A stretch of DNA of 64,000 nucleotides. Origin: Ceratothoa steindachneri (taxonomy: Eukaryota; Arthropoda; Malacostraca; Isopoda; Cymothoidae). Position numbers and translations under genes: made by a program. The stretch spans positions 84,170,777 through 84,234,776 of the forward strand of contig OZ018337.1 of assembly GCA_963969495.1 (NCBI GenBank). The letters are read 5' to 3'. Position 1 is the stretch's first letter; each line of letters opens with the position of its first letter. Of this stretch, positions 48,501 to 62,954 are shown one piece after another. A model generated the notes under the pieces. The model had not been told where the DNA came from and made no database searches. It saw only the letters and a list, made by a program, of their open reading frames with translations.

Positions 48501-51500
48501 TAAATCAAAGTAGAATAAAAATAGCAATTTTGGTGGAAGGTCATTCCACAATTCTCGAGCATCTCCCCAAAATGCAACCAGAATTCAACCACCTTCTCTT
48601 TATTAGTAATTAAAATGCAATTGCTAGGAAGAGGTAACTTTAGGAAATATTGCCTTGGTGTTTGGCAGAGTACTGTGACAAACCTCCAGCTTTATTTCCT
48701 TATTATTTCATAACTCAGTAATTAATTCTACCGAATATCCATCTCCTGACTTCAATCTCGAAAGAAAGAGAGGCGCATAGAGTTTTGTACCATTCTTGAT
48801 CCGATCAAACTTTATTTGTTTTTAAACTCCATCTAGCAACTTTAAACAAGCGCATAAGATGCCGTAATTATAAACAGGTAAAGTCAAATAGATCACATTG
48901 AAAATACAACCAGGAAATATGATAAGTAACATTAATGATTTGCTTCAACAAAAGCAACTACCCCCATTTGGGAAAGAACATTTTATGTACTGAGACATTT
49001 AAGAAAGCCAAGAAAACAAAAGAAAATTAAGGTTAAAGAAAGGAAACAATAAATGCATAACTACGTAGAGGGCAATAGGCGAGGATTAACACCCCAATAT
49101 TGGAGATGGATGTAATTACAACGTATCGAGATTCAGGTCCTTGAATATGGTAGCTTAATTAAAGAGACAACATAAGCAGAAAGAAGTCTCTAACATAATC
49201 AGGAAGTGACGATCAGATAACGACCTTCAACCTGCAGCGAGCATGTTTTAGAGCAGCTCCTGTACTAGGCGATGCCATATAATCCCCGTTAACATCACCG
49301 TACACACTAAGGTTTACCAGTAATTATGCATTTACCGCAGCACCAAAATTAGATGTGAACCCAAGGACATAAAATAATAGCAGATTTTATGAAGGTTCAA
49401 TTTGATTTTAAACTGTTCTGCCTTAATTTTTAGTCTCAAAAAGGAGGCAAAATGAGAGATGACTGTACATTTCACTCATAAATCATTTATTTTAAAGAAG
49501 CGATGTAATTTGCAAACAAAATCATCCAATGGAAAATTCACTGGAATGCATATAGTCAATTTCTTGAATTTTTCCTGCAATGACAGGTTTTCTTTGGAAA
49601 AATCTCAATTCTAATTTTTCTCCTAAATCTTCATTTTTAGGTAATGGAGAAGAATTGGTAATGAATTTGTTAAAAACCCGATAAGAGGCAAAGCAGTGGC
49701 ATAATTGAGAATTTCCTGGAGTTGTGAGCCTTCGCGCATGGAGCACAATGGAATGGATCATTATGGAAGTTTTCCAATGTAGAAATATTGACATTGATTA
49801 TTTTGTATTACCCTGTATTCCTGAATAAATATCCTACGAAATCAGAAATAAAGCAAAGAAGAACCCTCTATTGCTCTAACTAAAGTAAAAATAGTTGTTT
49901 ATGTTGATTTATATTAGGAATAATTAGTATCAATCGAATCATATGAAGATATAGGATAAATGGGTTCTAAATAACAATTTTTTTCAGTTTACTGTCTCTG
50001 TGAATATTTACTGTATAAATGAGACTCCCCACTCTTTATATTATACATATATACATAAACCAAAGGAAATAGTCTCTTAACTTAAAGAAATGGGGTTTTT
50101 TTGATGACTATTATATTCTTTTTTGATTACTAAGGCAAAAGAAGATTTTTCTCAATTGCCCGAACAGGATTTATACGAACCACGAGAATTTATTCACATA
50201 AGGAGAGCGAAATGTCTTCACGGATGGTTTATTTCAGGCGGGTGTTTTCCCGCTAGGGATAACTTTTACACAGTCTTCAGCCCCATTTTTTAATAAGATG
50301 TAAAATAGCTGTGTAAAGCTAATGGAAGAACATAAAGTATGCTGTCCCAACTTTAATTGTAGCTAGTTTATTGTTTTAGTTATAATAAATTTCCTCATGA
50401 TAGAAGTCTAGCATTACGAATGAAATTAATTTCATATAAGTGACAGAGATAACACCATAATTAATAATAATTAAGGAGGCATTGTGTTAGGGATTGGAAA
50501 TCTTGCGGTTCTTCTGATCCTTTCCCAATCCACAATGAAAACAATAAGGTTTGGACACAACAGAGGTCTCTTGCCTTACTTTACAAAAGGGCTCAGGAGA
50601 ACCTAATATTTTATTCCGTTTTTCGAACTAATATAATCTATGGATTATTAATTCCCTCTATCTTCAAGCATACTCAAAGGCACATTAAGCCAAGGGCTGT
50701 TCCACCTAGGTTTAGTCCGCCATAATCTTAGTCTCTTTTATCATCATGTAGAGGATTAGCAAAGTGTTCATGGCAATTAAACACGACAAACAGTAAGAGA
50801 ATTGCTCCACCTTCAGGTGCGCGTTTTATAGCATTATATAACTATGTATGTAATCACGTGTAAATATGAATCAAATAAACACTAAAAATATTAATAAATA
50901 GTTTTACATGCTTTAATTTCCTAGTGTTGACATAGATAATAAAAAAATCTACCGGGAACTGAAAAATTCTCTATGATCAATTTATTTTTCAAGAGCATAA
51001 AAATTAGAGAGTAAAAAACATTTAAAATATATTGGGAAATTTCAATTCATGAATAGAGATATTTACATTCTCATATCCAGAAATGTTTGAAGTTGGACTA
51101 CTCGAGATTAAAGTAACGAAGCACTTTCATAATTTTCACTTTGTCATTTTCTTCTTCAAGATCATTCGTGCATTTTGAAAACCTCATTATAGAGCGATGG
51201 AGACAAAACATTTAATTAAAACATCAAAAGGACCATAATATAATTATAGTTTTCTCTTGAAAGTAGTCGGTAGACATAGAGGAGACAGAGGGGGGAGGAA
51301 AATGGCATATTTGAGCTGGATTAATGTTATAAACCTTTACAGGCGATTCGGAATACTAAAAAATATATGACAACCGAAATAAGGATATGGAGAAGTTATT
51401 CATAGTAAACGCGGATAAATGTTTTTCAAATTATTAGATTTTGTATTTTTATTTAAGTTGGACACTATTAAGAGGTTAGCATGCCAAATCCTTCACCCCA

Positions 51501-52585
51501 GCAGGTAAAAATTAAAAAGCTTGTTATAGTGTTCTTTATTCTTTGCTATATTATTTTTATATATTATCTTCTTTATTTCTTTTCATGTAGCTTGATATAA
51601 ACATAATAGGAGAAATTCAAAATTGATGACTGCTTCAAGGTAAGGTTAATAAAGAGAAATTATATGAGAGATTAAAAAAAATTGGGATATCAAAATCCCT
51701 CTTTGGGATCCATTCTTCCTGAGAAAGTGAATTAAAGAATTCTATATGCTTTTTCCCAGATTACAGACATACTTTTCCTCATGTTCCGACTCAATATTAA
51801 AAAATCTATGAAATTTTGTCATATCATTTGAAAAAAAGAACACTTAAAAGTTCCGTGAGAATGAATATTTCGATAGTTATGTTATTTTTCACAATGAAGT
51901 AAAAAACATGTTTCTTTATATATTTAACCATAAGTCCTTTTTGTTTATGCTAGATAAATATGTAGGCGTAAGTGAGATTTATTATCTATCACAAAATCGA
52001 ATGCTAATGAGAGGATAGTTAAATATTTTAGAGGCAAAAGAGAGTAGTTTTTACAAGAATAATAATGTTATTCAGTAAAGTAAAAATTGGGTTGCTGCAC
52101 AGATTCGAAGAGAACATTAATAAAAATATGGCTCTAAGGGAATTCAAAACCGAGAATTCTCAAATTAAGTGAGAGGATTCAAAGGTATATCCCGAGCCAC
52201 AGAACAAATGAGGACAAATGTAATTTAACAATCGTGGTTTGGCCTATATTCATGTTCCCTTCGCTGGAAGAAAAGGTGTAATAGTACTTTATACATTCAC
52301 TAACAACGCCCCCAAAACATATGCAAAATAGTAAGGAACTAATGACAATTATTTAAACTAATCGAGTTGTAGAATCTTCTCTTCCATGTATGTCAACAGT
52401 ACATAATTATCTCTAATTTTTAAAATCTTATTATACCCTCCTCGAAGAGTGAGGAAAACAAAAATCAGAAGTAACTACCATTTAAATGGATTTTATAAAG
52501 AGGAGGGGATCGTCTCTATAGTTAATCCTTACTTTATCATTGATTACCAGCCTCCCTTTATGTCTATAATTCATCAAGTTAATTA
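39511..52585. other. D2 non-coding body, left part
   Basis: Co-linear with D1 11827-25053. It includes a (TA)n tract at about 42672-42700 and a D2-only stretch at 44556-44711. The longest open frame (41840-42235, 131 codons) carries a stop in D1 and shows no motif. Confidence 0.55.
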
Positions 52586-53624
52586 CAGGGCTTTGCAAAA
52601 GTTCTTTATCTTTCGAGAGTTTTACGTGTGTAACAGAAAACGTTCACTAAGAATCTTTTTCCATTGTGTGTATGTGTGCAAGATGGATGTAAAAAAGAAT
52701 TAACAACTCTGCTCTCCTGCGTGCGCGCCACATGGAATCCGACCTCGCCAAGCGGCTCTAAGTCAGTTTGATTGCCTTCCAAAGAGTCGCGGAGAGGTGC
52801 AAGAATGGAGAAGACTTCAAAGATCGACCTTATTCTGGCAATGCAAGAATTATCAAACTTCTGGATGTTAGAAAGCGCTCGAAACAGCTTTAAAGCTCAA
52901 AATGACTGCGCTCGTAAAGAATAAGAATAGATCGTTGGTCAGGGTATCAAAGGCCCCTAAGAGCTTGAAGTGTGTGGATAGGCTTCTGCTCACCAACGAT
53001 CATTGGGATCGTTGTCATCGCTTTTTTATCGACTTGAAGAGTCGTAGCAATGGAATTCTGATTTTTTTCTGATAAAAAACCCTTTCCGTGGATCTAATCA
53101 TCAACAATCAGGCGTCTCCGACCAGGACCTCTCCTACCACGCTACTGGTCCAAGACTGAGCACTCGGCCTCGATCATAAAAAAACGCCACGAAGAACTTA
53201 GCCTGTGTTTTTTAGCCGGACAGTGCCCCGGCCAAATGCGTGTGAGAGCGGTTGAGGTTGAACATCAACTTCTGGCCGAAAGAGTTAAGGCCGCCGTAAT
53301 CGCCAAGACCTCAATCTCCCCCAATTACAGCGTGTGGGCGCATGTCGAGAGCAAGCCCTTCAAGGTTTGCGACAGTAACTTCGACCAGCTGAAATCCTCC
53401 GTCATCCGGCTGTGGGTGAGTGTGAGGAAGTAATGTGTGCGCGGCCGTCAGTCAGCTCTCGCTTGAAGCACGTGCTCAGCCCCGGGGGCGTCATCCTTGA
53501 TTGATATTACAATGTAAATGAACATTTATATTTTAAAAAGCTAAAAACTTATCTAACATCATTAAAACTATGACTTTTGTTGAGAGGGTCGTACTGAGTG
53601 TAACAAGACTTTTGCAATACCCAA
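52586..53624 (+). mobile_element. Mariner-like (Tc1/mariner) element, D2 copy, decayed
   Basis: 1,039 bp between TA dinucleotides (52584-52585 and 53625-53626), left end CAGGGCTTTGCAAAAGTTC. Same degenerate plus-strand transposase as at 25054. The C-terminal piece is open for 65 codons (53236-53433): AVEVEHQLLAERVKAA, then SISPNYSVWAHVESKPFKV and LKSSVIRLWVSVRK. It keeps 33 bases that D1 has lost in frame just before 25790. The DLNPLD part expected before YSVW is missing in both copies, so that loss is older than the duplication. Confidence 0.8.
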
Positions 53625-55311
53625 TACGTGACACTTAACCGAGGTCTTTGTATGTTCATTTTAAATTGAAAAGTAAAGTGGAATTTTGGTTAAATCGGGG
53701 AGATGAAGTAACATTTTGTATGTTTAATTCTGCACAGTATTAAGGAATTTTTTTATTGATTTCTTTTTTACTCTCTCAAGTTGTCCCTTTATTTCCTATT
53801 TTCATCTGAAACTTTTACCTCTTTCATGCCTTGCTCTTTAATACCCTTTCAACGCCTAAGCCTTTAATAGAAAATTACTGGGATTATTAAAGTCTCTTGA
53901 TACATTCCAAATTGCCTTATCTAATAACTGATTTGACATGAGTTATTTTGTTGGAGGTAAAATTTATAATAAATCCATTAATGCGAACAGGAGACAGTGG
54001 TGGCTATAGTTCTTTAGTTCTTTTTTTGATAAAAATCAAAGCGTGAGCGATAAATCTTGTCAATAACAATCCTACTTTGCTTTAATTTTTTAAACCAATG
54101 AGCTTCTAGATTTAGATCAAGTTCACCCACATTTTTATGATATTCAATGCCCTTCTTTATTTCCTTGAACTTTATCATTTTAAATGCAATTAATTACCTC
54201 CTTTTCTCACTTATTTTGTAGTATGAATTCCATTTATTTGTAGACCAGTTGCGTTCAGGTGTATATTAAGCCTTTGGTTTCTTATAATTTCGTATAAAAT
54301 TCTTCGACTCGGAACTTTCAGAGATTTTTCCTCAATTTGGGATTAAGCTCATGGAAATCCATTACCGTCGTCATTTTCGCTTTTCCAATTAATACGTGAT
54401 GTCTCATCTATTTATTCCTGTGGTCTTTCCACTACACCTTTTCACTCTCAAATTAAAAAAATTGAATTTTAAATTCAAATGAATTTGTAAATTTATAATA
54501 TGTTTATTAGGCAAGGAATTTGTAGAGGAAACGGACCACAAACCCTTATCATACCTACGTAACGCAATAATAATAACTGTGGCTTGATGCGTTGAAGTTT
54601 GTTCCTCCAGGAATTCTAATTCTGCATTTTGTACTTAAAAGGCACCGCTAATTGTGTTTAGGATAGTTTAAGTAGGAACCCGTTAGATCCTTCTACAAAC
54701 TAATTCCCAGCCATTTCCTTTTCTTAAACACATGTGTCAATTTTGTTTATGAGATATATTCGTATATATAATCATATAATAATAAAACGTGTATCCTTCA
54801 TGTGTATATATATATATATAAACATATTTATAAATGTTGGGGGGGGTTTGTTTATATGTGTACAATTAATTCCTTTTATAACCTTAACTTTTAGGAGCTT
54901 GTGTGTAATCGTAGAATAACTTGCCCTCGATCCAGTGAGCCACATTTAATGCTATCATAGAGAAAAATATCCTTCGGCCAAGATAAAGTGATATTTTATA
55001 ATCATATGTATGTATATGGTATAACTTCACCCCCTCTAGCTCCTAATTTGTGCAATTTGATCCGACCTTGATAGCACTCTACCCTTCCTTTCTAGGCCAA
55101 ATTAATATTGAGATAAGACAAAATTAGCAAATGTTTATTAAATGTATCTTCTTTTCTCTCGAAAATTCGTCACAAATTTGTAAGTCCTAGAAAACTTTCA
55201 TCAAAAGAGACGCGATTGATATGGTAAGAGATTAATTCTTAACGAGATGAAAAATGCTGTTTTAGTATTGATTTGTCGAACATCAAAGACATTTTTTATT
55301 AAACATCCATA
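53625..55311. other. D2 non-coding interval
   Basis: Matches D1 26130-27842, AT-rich, no gene. A (TA)n tract lies near 54804-54820. Confidence 0.45.
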
Positions 55312-56074
55312 AGTGTTGAGATCAGAGAGAGAGAGAAAGAAATAAAGATGCGCGCGGCCGCGCCTTTCAAAGAGAGAGAGAGAGAAGAGACACCTGGTCG
55401 ACCATTTTTGTCTACGCTCACATTGGGAGTCGAACAAATTTTCCACATGCAACCTTCCCGCAAACAGGCTAATAGGACGAGACTACACTCGCCTGTCGAT
55501 GCGTTTGAACCTACAACCTTCTACTTCGGACGAAGGGGGGGGGGACGAACCCGTTCCACCACTACTATAAATTATCCAGCGCCAGAGTTAGAAGGCAGTA
55601 TCTGCCGCCTGCCCGCTCCGTCAGTATCCGCTACCTAGACGCCCGAGTCAGTACCTTCCATTTGCACTTTCCCATTCGCACTCGCTCTTCGCGTCCCGTT
55701 GCACTCTACACAATTCATCCCCGAACCAGTCAAGCTCCGGGTATTCTTGTTTAATTCGCGTGAGTATACCCTGTACTCCTTGTTACCCACTCATCGAACG
55801 CAACGTGTCCAGTCTCGATTCGGTGTTCTAACCTAGAAGGCAATATCTAAGTTCATCCCGTTAGTAGTCATTATCAAGAGACTATTATTAATAATTTTCG
55901 CAAAGGCAAGGATTACTTCCTCGGACCAAATCTTCGAGGTAACATCAACGCGCAACTTTCCTTTGCAAGTGATCTCTCACTCCCCCCACCCACCGTGTGA
56001 GTATCCATCGTTGGATTCGTAAACACTCCAGGTCATTCAAGTAACCCTGGGTCAGTATTGTTTGTTTGTGTTTA
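55312..56074 (+). mobile_element. LTR-like promoter island, D2 copy (candidate LTR)
   Basis: Same layout as the D1 island: GA repeat, TATAAAT at 55566-55572, CAGTATC about 30 bases downstream, and a T-rich tail. The primer-binding-like sequence has decayed to CGGCCACCGT. It lacks the ~88 bp that D1 carries at 27969-28056, with TCA at both edges of that segment. Confidence 0.42.
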
Positions 56075-56079
56075 CGGCC

Positions 56080-57813
56080 ACCGTCCTTGCCAAGACCCCT
56101 CCTCTTTAAGACGCTAAGACTTCTGTACGTCTAATGTGTTATATAGCTTGCTTGAAAAACCCTTTTTTAACCTATGTAAAAATAATATTAATTGGCATAG
56201 TAGTAAAGTTATTTTTGTACCCGTTTTTCTATTGTCCCAGAATCTTTCCACATATCTGACTATTTGGTTAACGTAATATTCGGTAAGGGTATGCTTTAAA
56301 TCAAATCTCTTCCAGATTTTTGTAGACAAGTTGATTTATTTTCATTTGAATTTACGCAGAATTCTTCATTCGGTAGCAACAATCATTTTAGCAGATTCAA
56401 GCTTACAGTATACATCTAAATAGCTGAGATTTTGTTCAATAAGAGTCGCTGCTCAGAACCATACAAAACACCCACAATATACTTTCCTTGATCCACCAAA
56501 AATACGGATCTAGGTACATCAGACTTTAAGTACTAAGCGCATATTTTAAAAAAAGCGTAGGATTATTAAAACAAATCAGATATGAATGAAATATAAAATA
56601 TTTGCAAAGCAGTCATGATTTTCCTTTATCAAATTAGAGAATTATATTTATACTCTAATTATTTTCAGCTCCATCTTTGGAAATATTTTGATTCTGAATA
56701 AATTTCACACTGATTTCATGATGTAGATTTTAGAATTTAATCATATATGATTTATTTTCAGGAAGATTTTCAGGAGATTCACATACTTTTAGAACACTTA
56801 ATACGATTTAATTTAATTTGTAGGATACATTTCACACACTCCACTAGGATTCAATACTGTATAAAAGGTTTGAGGATATTAAATTTTTTTTTAATAAAGT
56901 TAAAGCTATCGAGAATAACTCTTGCAGAATTTGTGCAGGAGAGAATCCTTTGGGCAATGAAGTCTACTGTGCATGTAATCCTTCAGATGTTAGCTGCAAC
57001 ACGCTCGCCCATGATCCATCAATTACCCTTTTCGTGTTAGAGGCCATCAATTAAAGTAGATCAATCCCCGAAAAACAGAACCAAATAAATAAATAATGAT
57101 GACGATGCATTAATACTGGTAGTGTACTCTTTAACACTTGTTGAAGCATCAGCTTCTGAATAATGATAAATAAACATTTAAGTTCATATAAATTAGTTCG
57201 TACCTTTTTTTCAAAGATTGGAATTTAAAATTTAATACAAATAGTAAACTATTTCACAGTTTATCCGAAAAGCAGAAATTAGTTTACACTTTGTAGGGTT
57301 ATAAAAAAGCAGAAGACTTTATTAATATTTTAATGCACTTAAAATTAACAACTTCGAGAGGCTATTTTCTCTAAGTAGTTTTACTTAAAAATCAACCTAT
57401 ATAATTAACCTTTCATATATGTTGATGGTTCTACCTCACTTAAAGACTGAAGTAAAAATTTCACTTTCCCGACCAACACAAGCATAAAAGGTTGCTTGGA
57501 ATAACTTGCGTATCTGATCCTTTTCATTATCATGGAAGGATTCTGACGGCATTCTGCTACAATAAAAGTATAAAAAACTAGTACCATATTGATTAGACAA
57601 ATTCACTAATTGCTATTGATTAGCATTTTATGTAAGACAAACAATACCAAGTTGCACAAGATCATTAGGGGCCACGTTCCCAAATTTTTTTCGAGAGAAA
57701 TCTAGATAAAGGTTCTTTCAATAAGGTCGCTCGATGTTTAAATTTAAAGAAAACAAGTTGCGTGTGATATATGCACTCAATTTATTATGAATTTGAAAGT
57801 CCCTTTTATGCCA
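56080..57813. other. D2 non-coding interval
   Basis: Matches D1 28709-30430. Nothing coding recognised. Confidence 0.45.
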
Positions 57814-58876
57814 TTAATTGTGAAATATGAGGTCGTTCAAATGGGCCCAATTTTCGATGACTTTGTAGCATAAATCTGGCTTAATTTGCTGGATGGTGTT
57901 CGTTATGTTGACTTTGAGGACATCAACTGTTGGCGGATTATTCTCATAAACCTGCAATTTAAGCAAGCTCCAAAGCAAGTAGTCTAATGGCGTTTAATCG
58001 CATGATCTCGGTGGACAGTTGACATCGCTGCCGAGCAAGATGACCCTGTGTGAAATCACCGGTGCAAAATGTCTATTGTGGCGTGCGCAACGTTGCACGT
58101 TGCACCGTCCTGTTGGAACCATATGTCGTCAGTATCCATATCAGGCATATAATCCAGTTGAGGCTACAAGAAGTTGCTTATCATCGATCTGTAGGTATCG
58201 CCGTTGACGGTTATGGCAATCCCATCTTTATTCTCATAAAAATACGGAACGATGATTCCGTTAGACGAAAATCCACACGAAAGAGTGACTTTGTTGCGAT
58301 GCAATTGGACCTGGTGTATCTCTTGTGGATAGTTTTTAGTTCCAAATCCAACAATTTTGCTTGTTCACAAATCTATTCATTCAAAAAAGGCCCTCATTGC
58401 TGAATATGAATTTTTGTGGGAAATTTGGGGCAAATTCCAACTGCTCTAGACCCCAATCAGCGAACACACGTCATTGTCTATGGTCGCTTACCTTAAGTTC
58501 CTGGGTAAGTTAGATTTTGTAAGGGTGCAGATCCAAGTCTCTATGCAAAATTCGCCAAACTGAAGTCGCAGAAAGGCCAAGTTTTTGTGAACGACAGGTA
58601 ATTGACTGCTTCAGATTTTCCCATACGCTCTCATTCACGGCAGCGATGTTTTCAGCAGACCTTGCGTTTCGGCAACGTATGGGTATTGGCTGATTATTGA
58701 TCGACCTTTATACCTCGAATTTGGCCACCAAGCGTCGAACACTGGCCTAGGTAGGTAGGGCAATTGTATCGAGGATAGAAATGACGTAATGCGCGGAACG
58801 TTTGTCGAACAGAGCACTGATTTTAATAATAACATTTGATGATTTGCACACGCTGTCCAACGATATAACCTTCTAT
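57814..58876 (-). pseudogene. DD41D-type Tc1/mariner transposase relic, D2 copy
   Basis: Homologous to 30431-31450. The start codon is ATA instead of ATG, but codon 4 is intact here (TAT where D1 has TAA). This copy keeps the first catalytic block as FPQKFIFSNEGLF, with Asn where an Asp is expected, followed by a stop and then NKQNCWIWN. N-terminal VQIIKCYYQNQ, LRHFYPRYN and ARSAENI-like stretches, and the terminal HLNDLIFHN, are visible in different frames. It is inactive. The two copies have decayed at different sites, as expected after duplication of an already partly broken gene. Confidence 0.8.
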
Positions 58877-59019
58877 CGTGACTTGCCAAGTACTACTGAA
58901 CAGTTTACAGTGAGGTTGCCAGATGTCGTTTTAACAACATGACCACTATCACCTGAAAATATCGAGCTTAATCATATGCGCAATCAATGCGTAACATCTT
59001 GGCTATGAGTCACTGTATC

Positions 59020-60656
59020 TGACTTGCATTGAATAAATTTCCCTATATTATGAGGAGTCTCTTCCTTGCCGCCGATTTCTTACGCGCAGGCAAAGAAATA
59101 TTTTTTTCTTTAATTTTGGAAAAAAAACTGAAGAATGACCTTTTTATCATAAATGAGCCAATATTCGCAAACCTTTTTGTCGAGAGATTAATCGAACAAT
59201 AGCCATTGCATTAATTAGGCGAAACTGAAACTGCCCCAGTATCTGCAGTAATATATCGTGAACATACAATCCAGGCTTTTTCATAACTAATTTTAATAGT
59301 ATAAATCAATACTATTTATTAACTATTTTATAGCATTATTTCTATACTTCCAGAACTTTTTAAGTATACGGAATTATTATCAAAATGTAGCTAAAATTGA
59401 GACTTACTTCCTTTAATTTTTATTCTTAGGTGACTGAATATATATCTTCCTATGTCAGTCGGTCGGTCTGTCGGTCCTTCGGTCCTCGTTTTGCATTTTT
59501 TTAGTTTTGGTAATAACACTGTAACATTCTGCCTATTCTAACGATACTTAAAACTCTTATAGGGTTTTAAATTCTTTTCCAAATAATTGCCAAGGTCCTT
59601 TCAAGGTTAGTCCGGGAATTATCGAAAGTTTTGAAAGAGATAAGGTCATAAATCAGAATATGTGAGAGCAGGCGACATTGGTCAGCAAACCTTGTTCTAA
59701 AGAACTTTGGTTTGGTATTTTTCTTCGTAAAAGTAAAACGAGAAAAGTTAAAACACCTAAATTATTGTGAGCATTTGAGGATTGAGTACACATTTCTGAT
59801 GTTATCCAAATTACAAACTAAAAATGTACTTTGTTATTTATCCTTTCGATAGGTCATTAGACTTTTTTGAGTACTTTTATCCCTAGAGACCAGACTGGGA
59901 TCGATTCCACGTATCGAATCTTCTGAGGTGACTGTCGTTGACGGGAACATTTTGCAGTGCATTCATTTTTTTTTACGCACGAATTAAACTACACTAAACT
60001 TAATTTGCACCTTTATTAAATATTTATAAAATTAAGTTAATAGATAATTATCGAGCTGAATGTCATGCTATATTAATTTAAGATATTAATTTAAAAATAA
60101 ATTTTATCTAGAAAGGAAGGGTATGGTGCTCTCAAGGCCTGGCCAATTTTCACAATTTAGGAAGTTATTCCTTTAGGCTTTATGGCTAAAATGGTATTTG
60201 TTCTCCTAGAGATGAGACCCCCTCAGATTAATGGGTAATGCTTCTGTTCACATGCCCCTCATGGGGCCTCCGATTTTCGAGTGCAATGAAACCACTTGTA
60301 AATAAACCACGATTAGAGGATTAAATAAGCCAATTAAAAACATGAATATTCCTTTTCAAAACCATTCTTTAATCACATGCTCTCAGGTTAAATCCTTTGT
60401 ACTTATAAAAAACGAAAATGTCTGTAATCAATTAGCAATGCTCTTATTTATCTATCCAAAACAGCTCTGGATAAAATCCTTTCCTCCCACTTATCGAATC
60501 TATATTAACCTACATCTCCCTATCTAATTTTGTTAATAATCATTCTTTTCTGAGATTATTTCAACATTTTTACGATTCTTTACTTCTTTGTCGTCTGTTT
60601 AAACTAATCTTCCATTTTCCTCTGTCCTTGTATCTACTCTTGCATCTCTATCTCTT
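59020..60656. other. D2 non-coding right end
   Basis: Matches D1 31591-33229. It includes the CGGTC-rich stretch near 59457-59485. A short open frame at 60342-60527 has no motif. Confidence 0.45.
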
Positions 60657-62551
60657 TCTATATTTGGAGATATGAACCTAAACGAGAGCAGCACAAATAA
60701 GATCTTATTACATGTGAAGAAACCTTTTGCCTTTTTATAAAACTCGATAATAACTGATTAGGTTGCCTTTCCATCAAGGTTTTCTCCGTTAAATAAGATA
60801 TTTATTTGAATCTCAATTATGCGTGAAGAGGGTTAACAAGATGAATTTATTTAACAAATTATTCTACCAGACGACAATAATACAAACCATGATCTCACCA
60901 TCGCAAATTAATAATTTTAATAATTTTTTCTTTTATTAAAAAACGAAGAACATTCTCTTATCCAAGACCTTAACGATTAGTAACATAAATACTAGTCGAG
61001 CACTATTTTGTAGATTCTCTTAGGAAGATTGAATTCAGATTAATCTATATTCATTGTTAAATGTATTGGAACGCTGGCCTACTGATTTTAGTTAAGAGAT
61101 AAGCGATAATCCTAGTAAGCTATAAAATAAAAGAGGAAAGGCGAATGAAATTAATAAAATAAGCATCTCTTAGTTGCAATAATAACGAGACTTTTGGGGT
61201 CTGTTTTACAATTTCCTCAGATAAAATTTTATTTTCAAAAAGTCCTCGTTAAAGGTAGGTAATATTTTAAATTGTAATTACCTTCTGTCTGGTTAAACAT
61301 TCTCTTATTTGTTAATTTATTACATACACTCTCCATGAATTTTAATTTCTTAATATGAATCGATCAGACAGCATCTTTTCTTTCTTTGCTGAGTTTAATT
61401 GTTAGACTTTAGAGGAAATGAATCCACTCGTCAAAAGTTTTATCATTAAAATTTTAATAGAAAATTGCTAAAGAGTTTATTTTGAAACTATTCATTTGCC
61501 TTTGGCTTACACAAGTGATTTGATGAGAAGAAAATGACGTTAAATTCAAGTCCATTTATACAAACTTAGCTATTTTTATTTAGTGGTTTCAATATTTAAC
61601 GATCCCAACTGAGTTCTTCTGCAATCAGCCACATTGGCCTTTGTTTCGTATCTGTTCTAAAACCTATCCCACTTCTTTTAATTTATGGTTATTTTGCTTT
61701 CAGCATTCAAATGTTTATTAATTTTCTTTCCTTTCGTTAAGCTGTTGAGTTGCAGCACTTCAGCAATTATATTACACTCAGAATGAGTTAACTCGGAAAA
61801 AGTTTAATTTATTTACTTTTTCTGGTTATAAATAATATTGTTACCTCGTTATATGTCGGAATTATCTTCCCTTTTATTGCGGATTAATTCATTCGGTTCA
61901 TATAAGGACTAATTTTCCAATTGAACCTCATTGGAAGACAACGCTATTTGCTGAAGGGTTAACGTTACTCAAGAATGAAAAACGAATTCATTTAATATCG
62001 AAGGAGATATTGAGAAGGCTCTTTGGAAACAAGAATTCCGACGAAAACTTTAATTACCCCGTTCGATCACTCACGATTTGACTCTAACAAAAAATTGATA
62101 TTCGGTACAGGAGCTGAATTATTTATTTGCCATTTCGCTGAGGAACACTATCAATTTAAGCAAGATGATTCTGGCTACGTAGAAATTTATTAAAGGTCAA
62201 TGAATAAAGTGAAAAGGAGTTATTACAAACTTTTAGGAAAATTCCGTAGCTCTTTCACTAAGGTAAAATAGCAATCGTAAATTAAGTATTTAATTACCCC
62301 AACATCGATTTTAGATTTGCCTCATCTACTGGAAAAATTCACTGCTAATGCATTTGTTATATATTTTAGACAAAAATTCAACAAAGCTGCATGGATATGT
62401 TTCTATTATTAAGTAAGTTTACTCGAATGACTGAAGCGTTTAAATAAAGAGAAATGACACATTTATAACAAACCACGCAAGAATATTTTATTTACAAGCC
62501 ACTGTATTTTAAAATACGATGTTGACTTTCATTTCTTCCAAATAAGCTCAC
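60657..62551. other. AT-rich non-coding interval right of D2
   Basis: Unique in the window. No coding region, RNA gene or repeat recognised. Confidence 0.45.
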
Positions 62552-62954
62552 ACTAGGGGAATCGATACTCCACCCTCACAACTGAGCCTCTGGATCTTAA
62601 CCACAACGTTCCGGTATTAGTGGCGGCTAGCCAGACCACTTAACCTCTTCCACCTCTCTCCCCTCGTTCCGAGGAGAAATTGAAAGGCCGCCCAAGACCA
62701 AAGAATGCACTAATCATCACATGTCGGACCCCGGTGAGCCTAACATGGGTTAAGACAGCAAGATTTCCCCTAAGAGTTGATATTCAATTTCACTGCAGAG
62801 GCGAAATTAGAGCAGCGTCGTCCTAATGCCAGAAGGTCTCCTTTAGGGCTAGCTGAAAGACGCTCTGAGAAAAACTGTTAGAGGAGGAGACTTAATGCAG
62901 TCTGTCCACGCATCCCTCCCTCCTCCTTACCCTACTCCCAGTAGGGTGACCTAG

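Larger units (their letters stand above)
36700..60656 (+). repeat. Segmental duplication copy D2 (24.0 kb including solo LTR C)
   Basis: The partner of 10588-33229 in direct orientation. Without the LTR insertion it is about 22.45 kb, close to D1's 22.64 kb. The offset starts at about 26.1 kb and grows to about 27.4 kb, chiefly because of LTR C and small indels. Confidence 0.95.
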
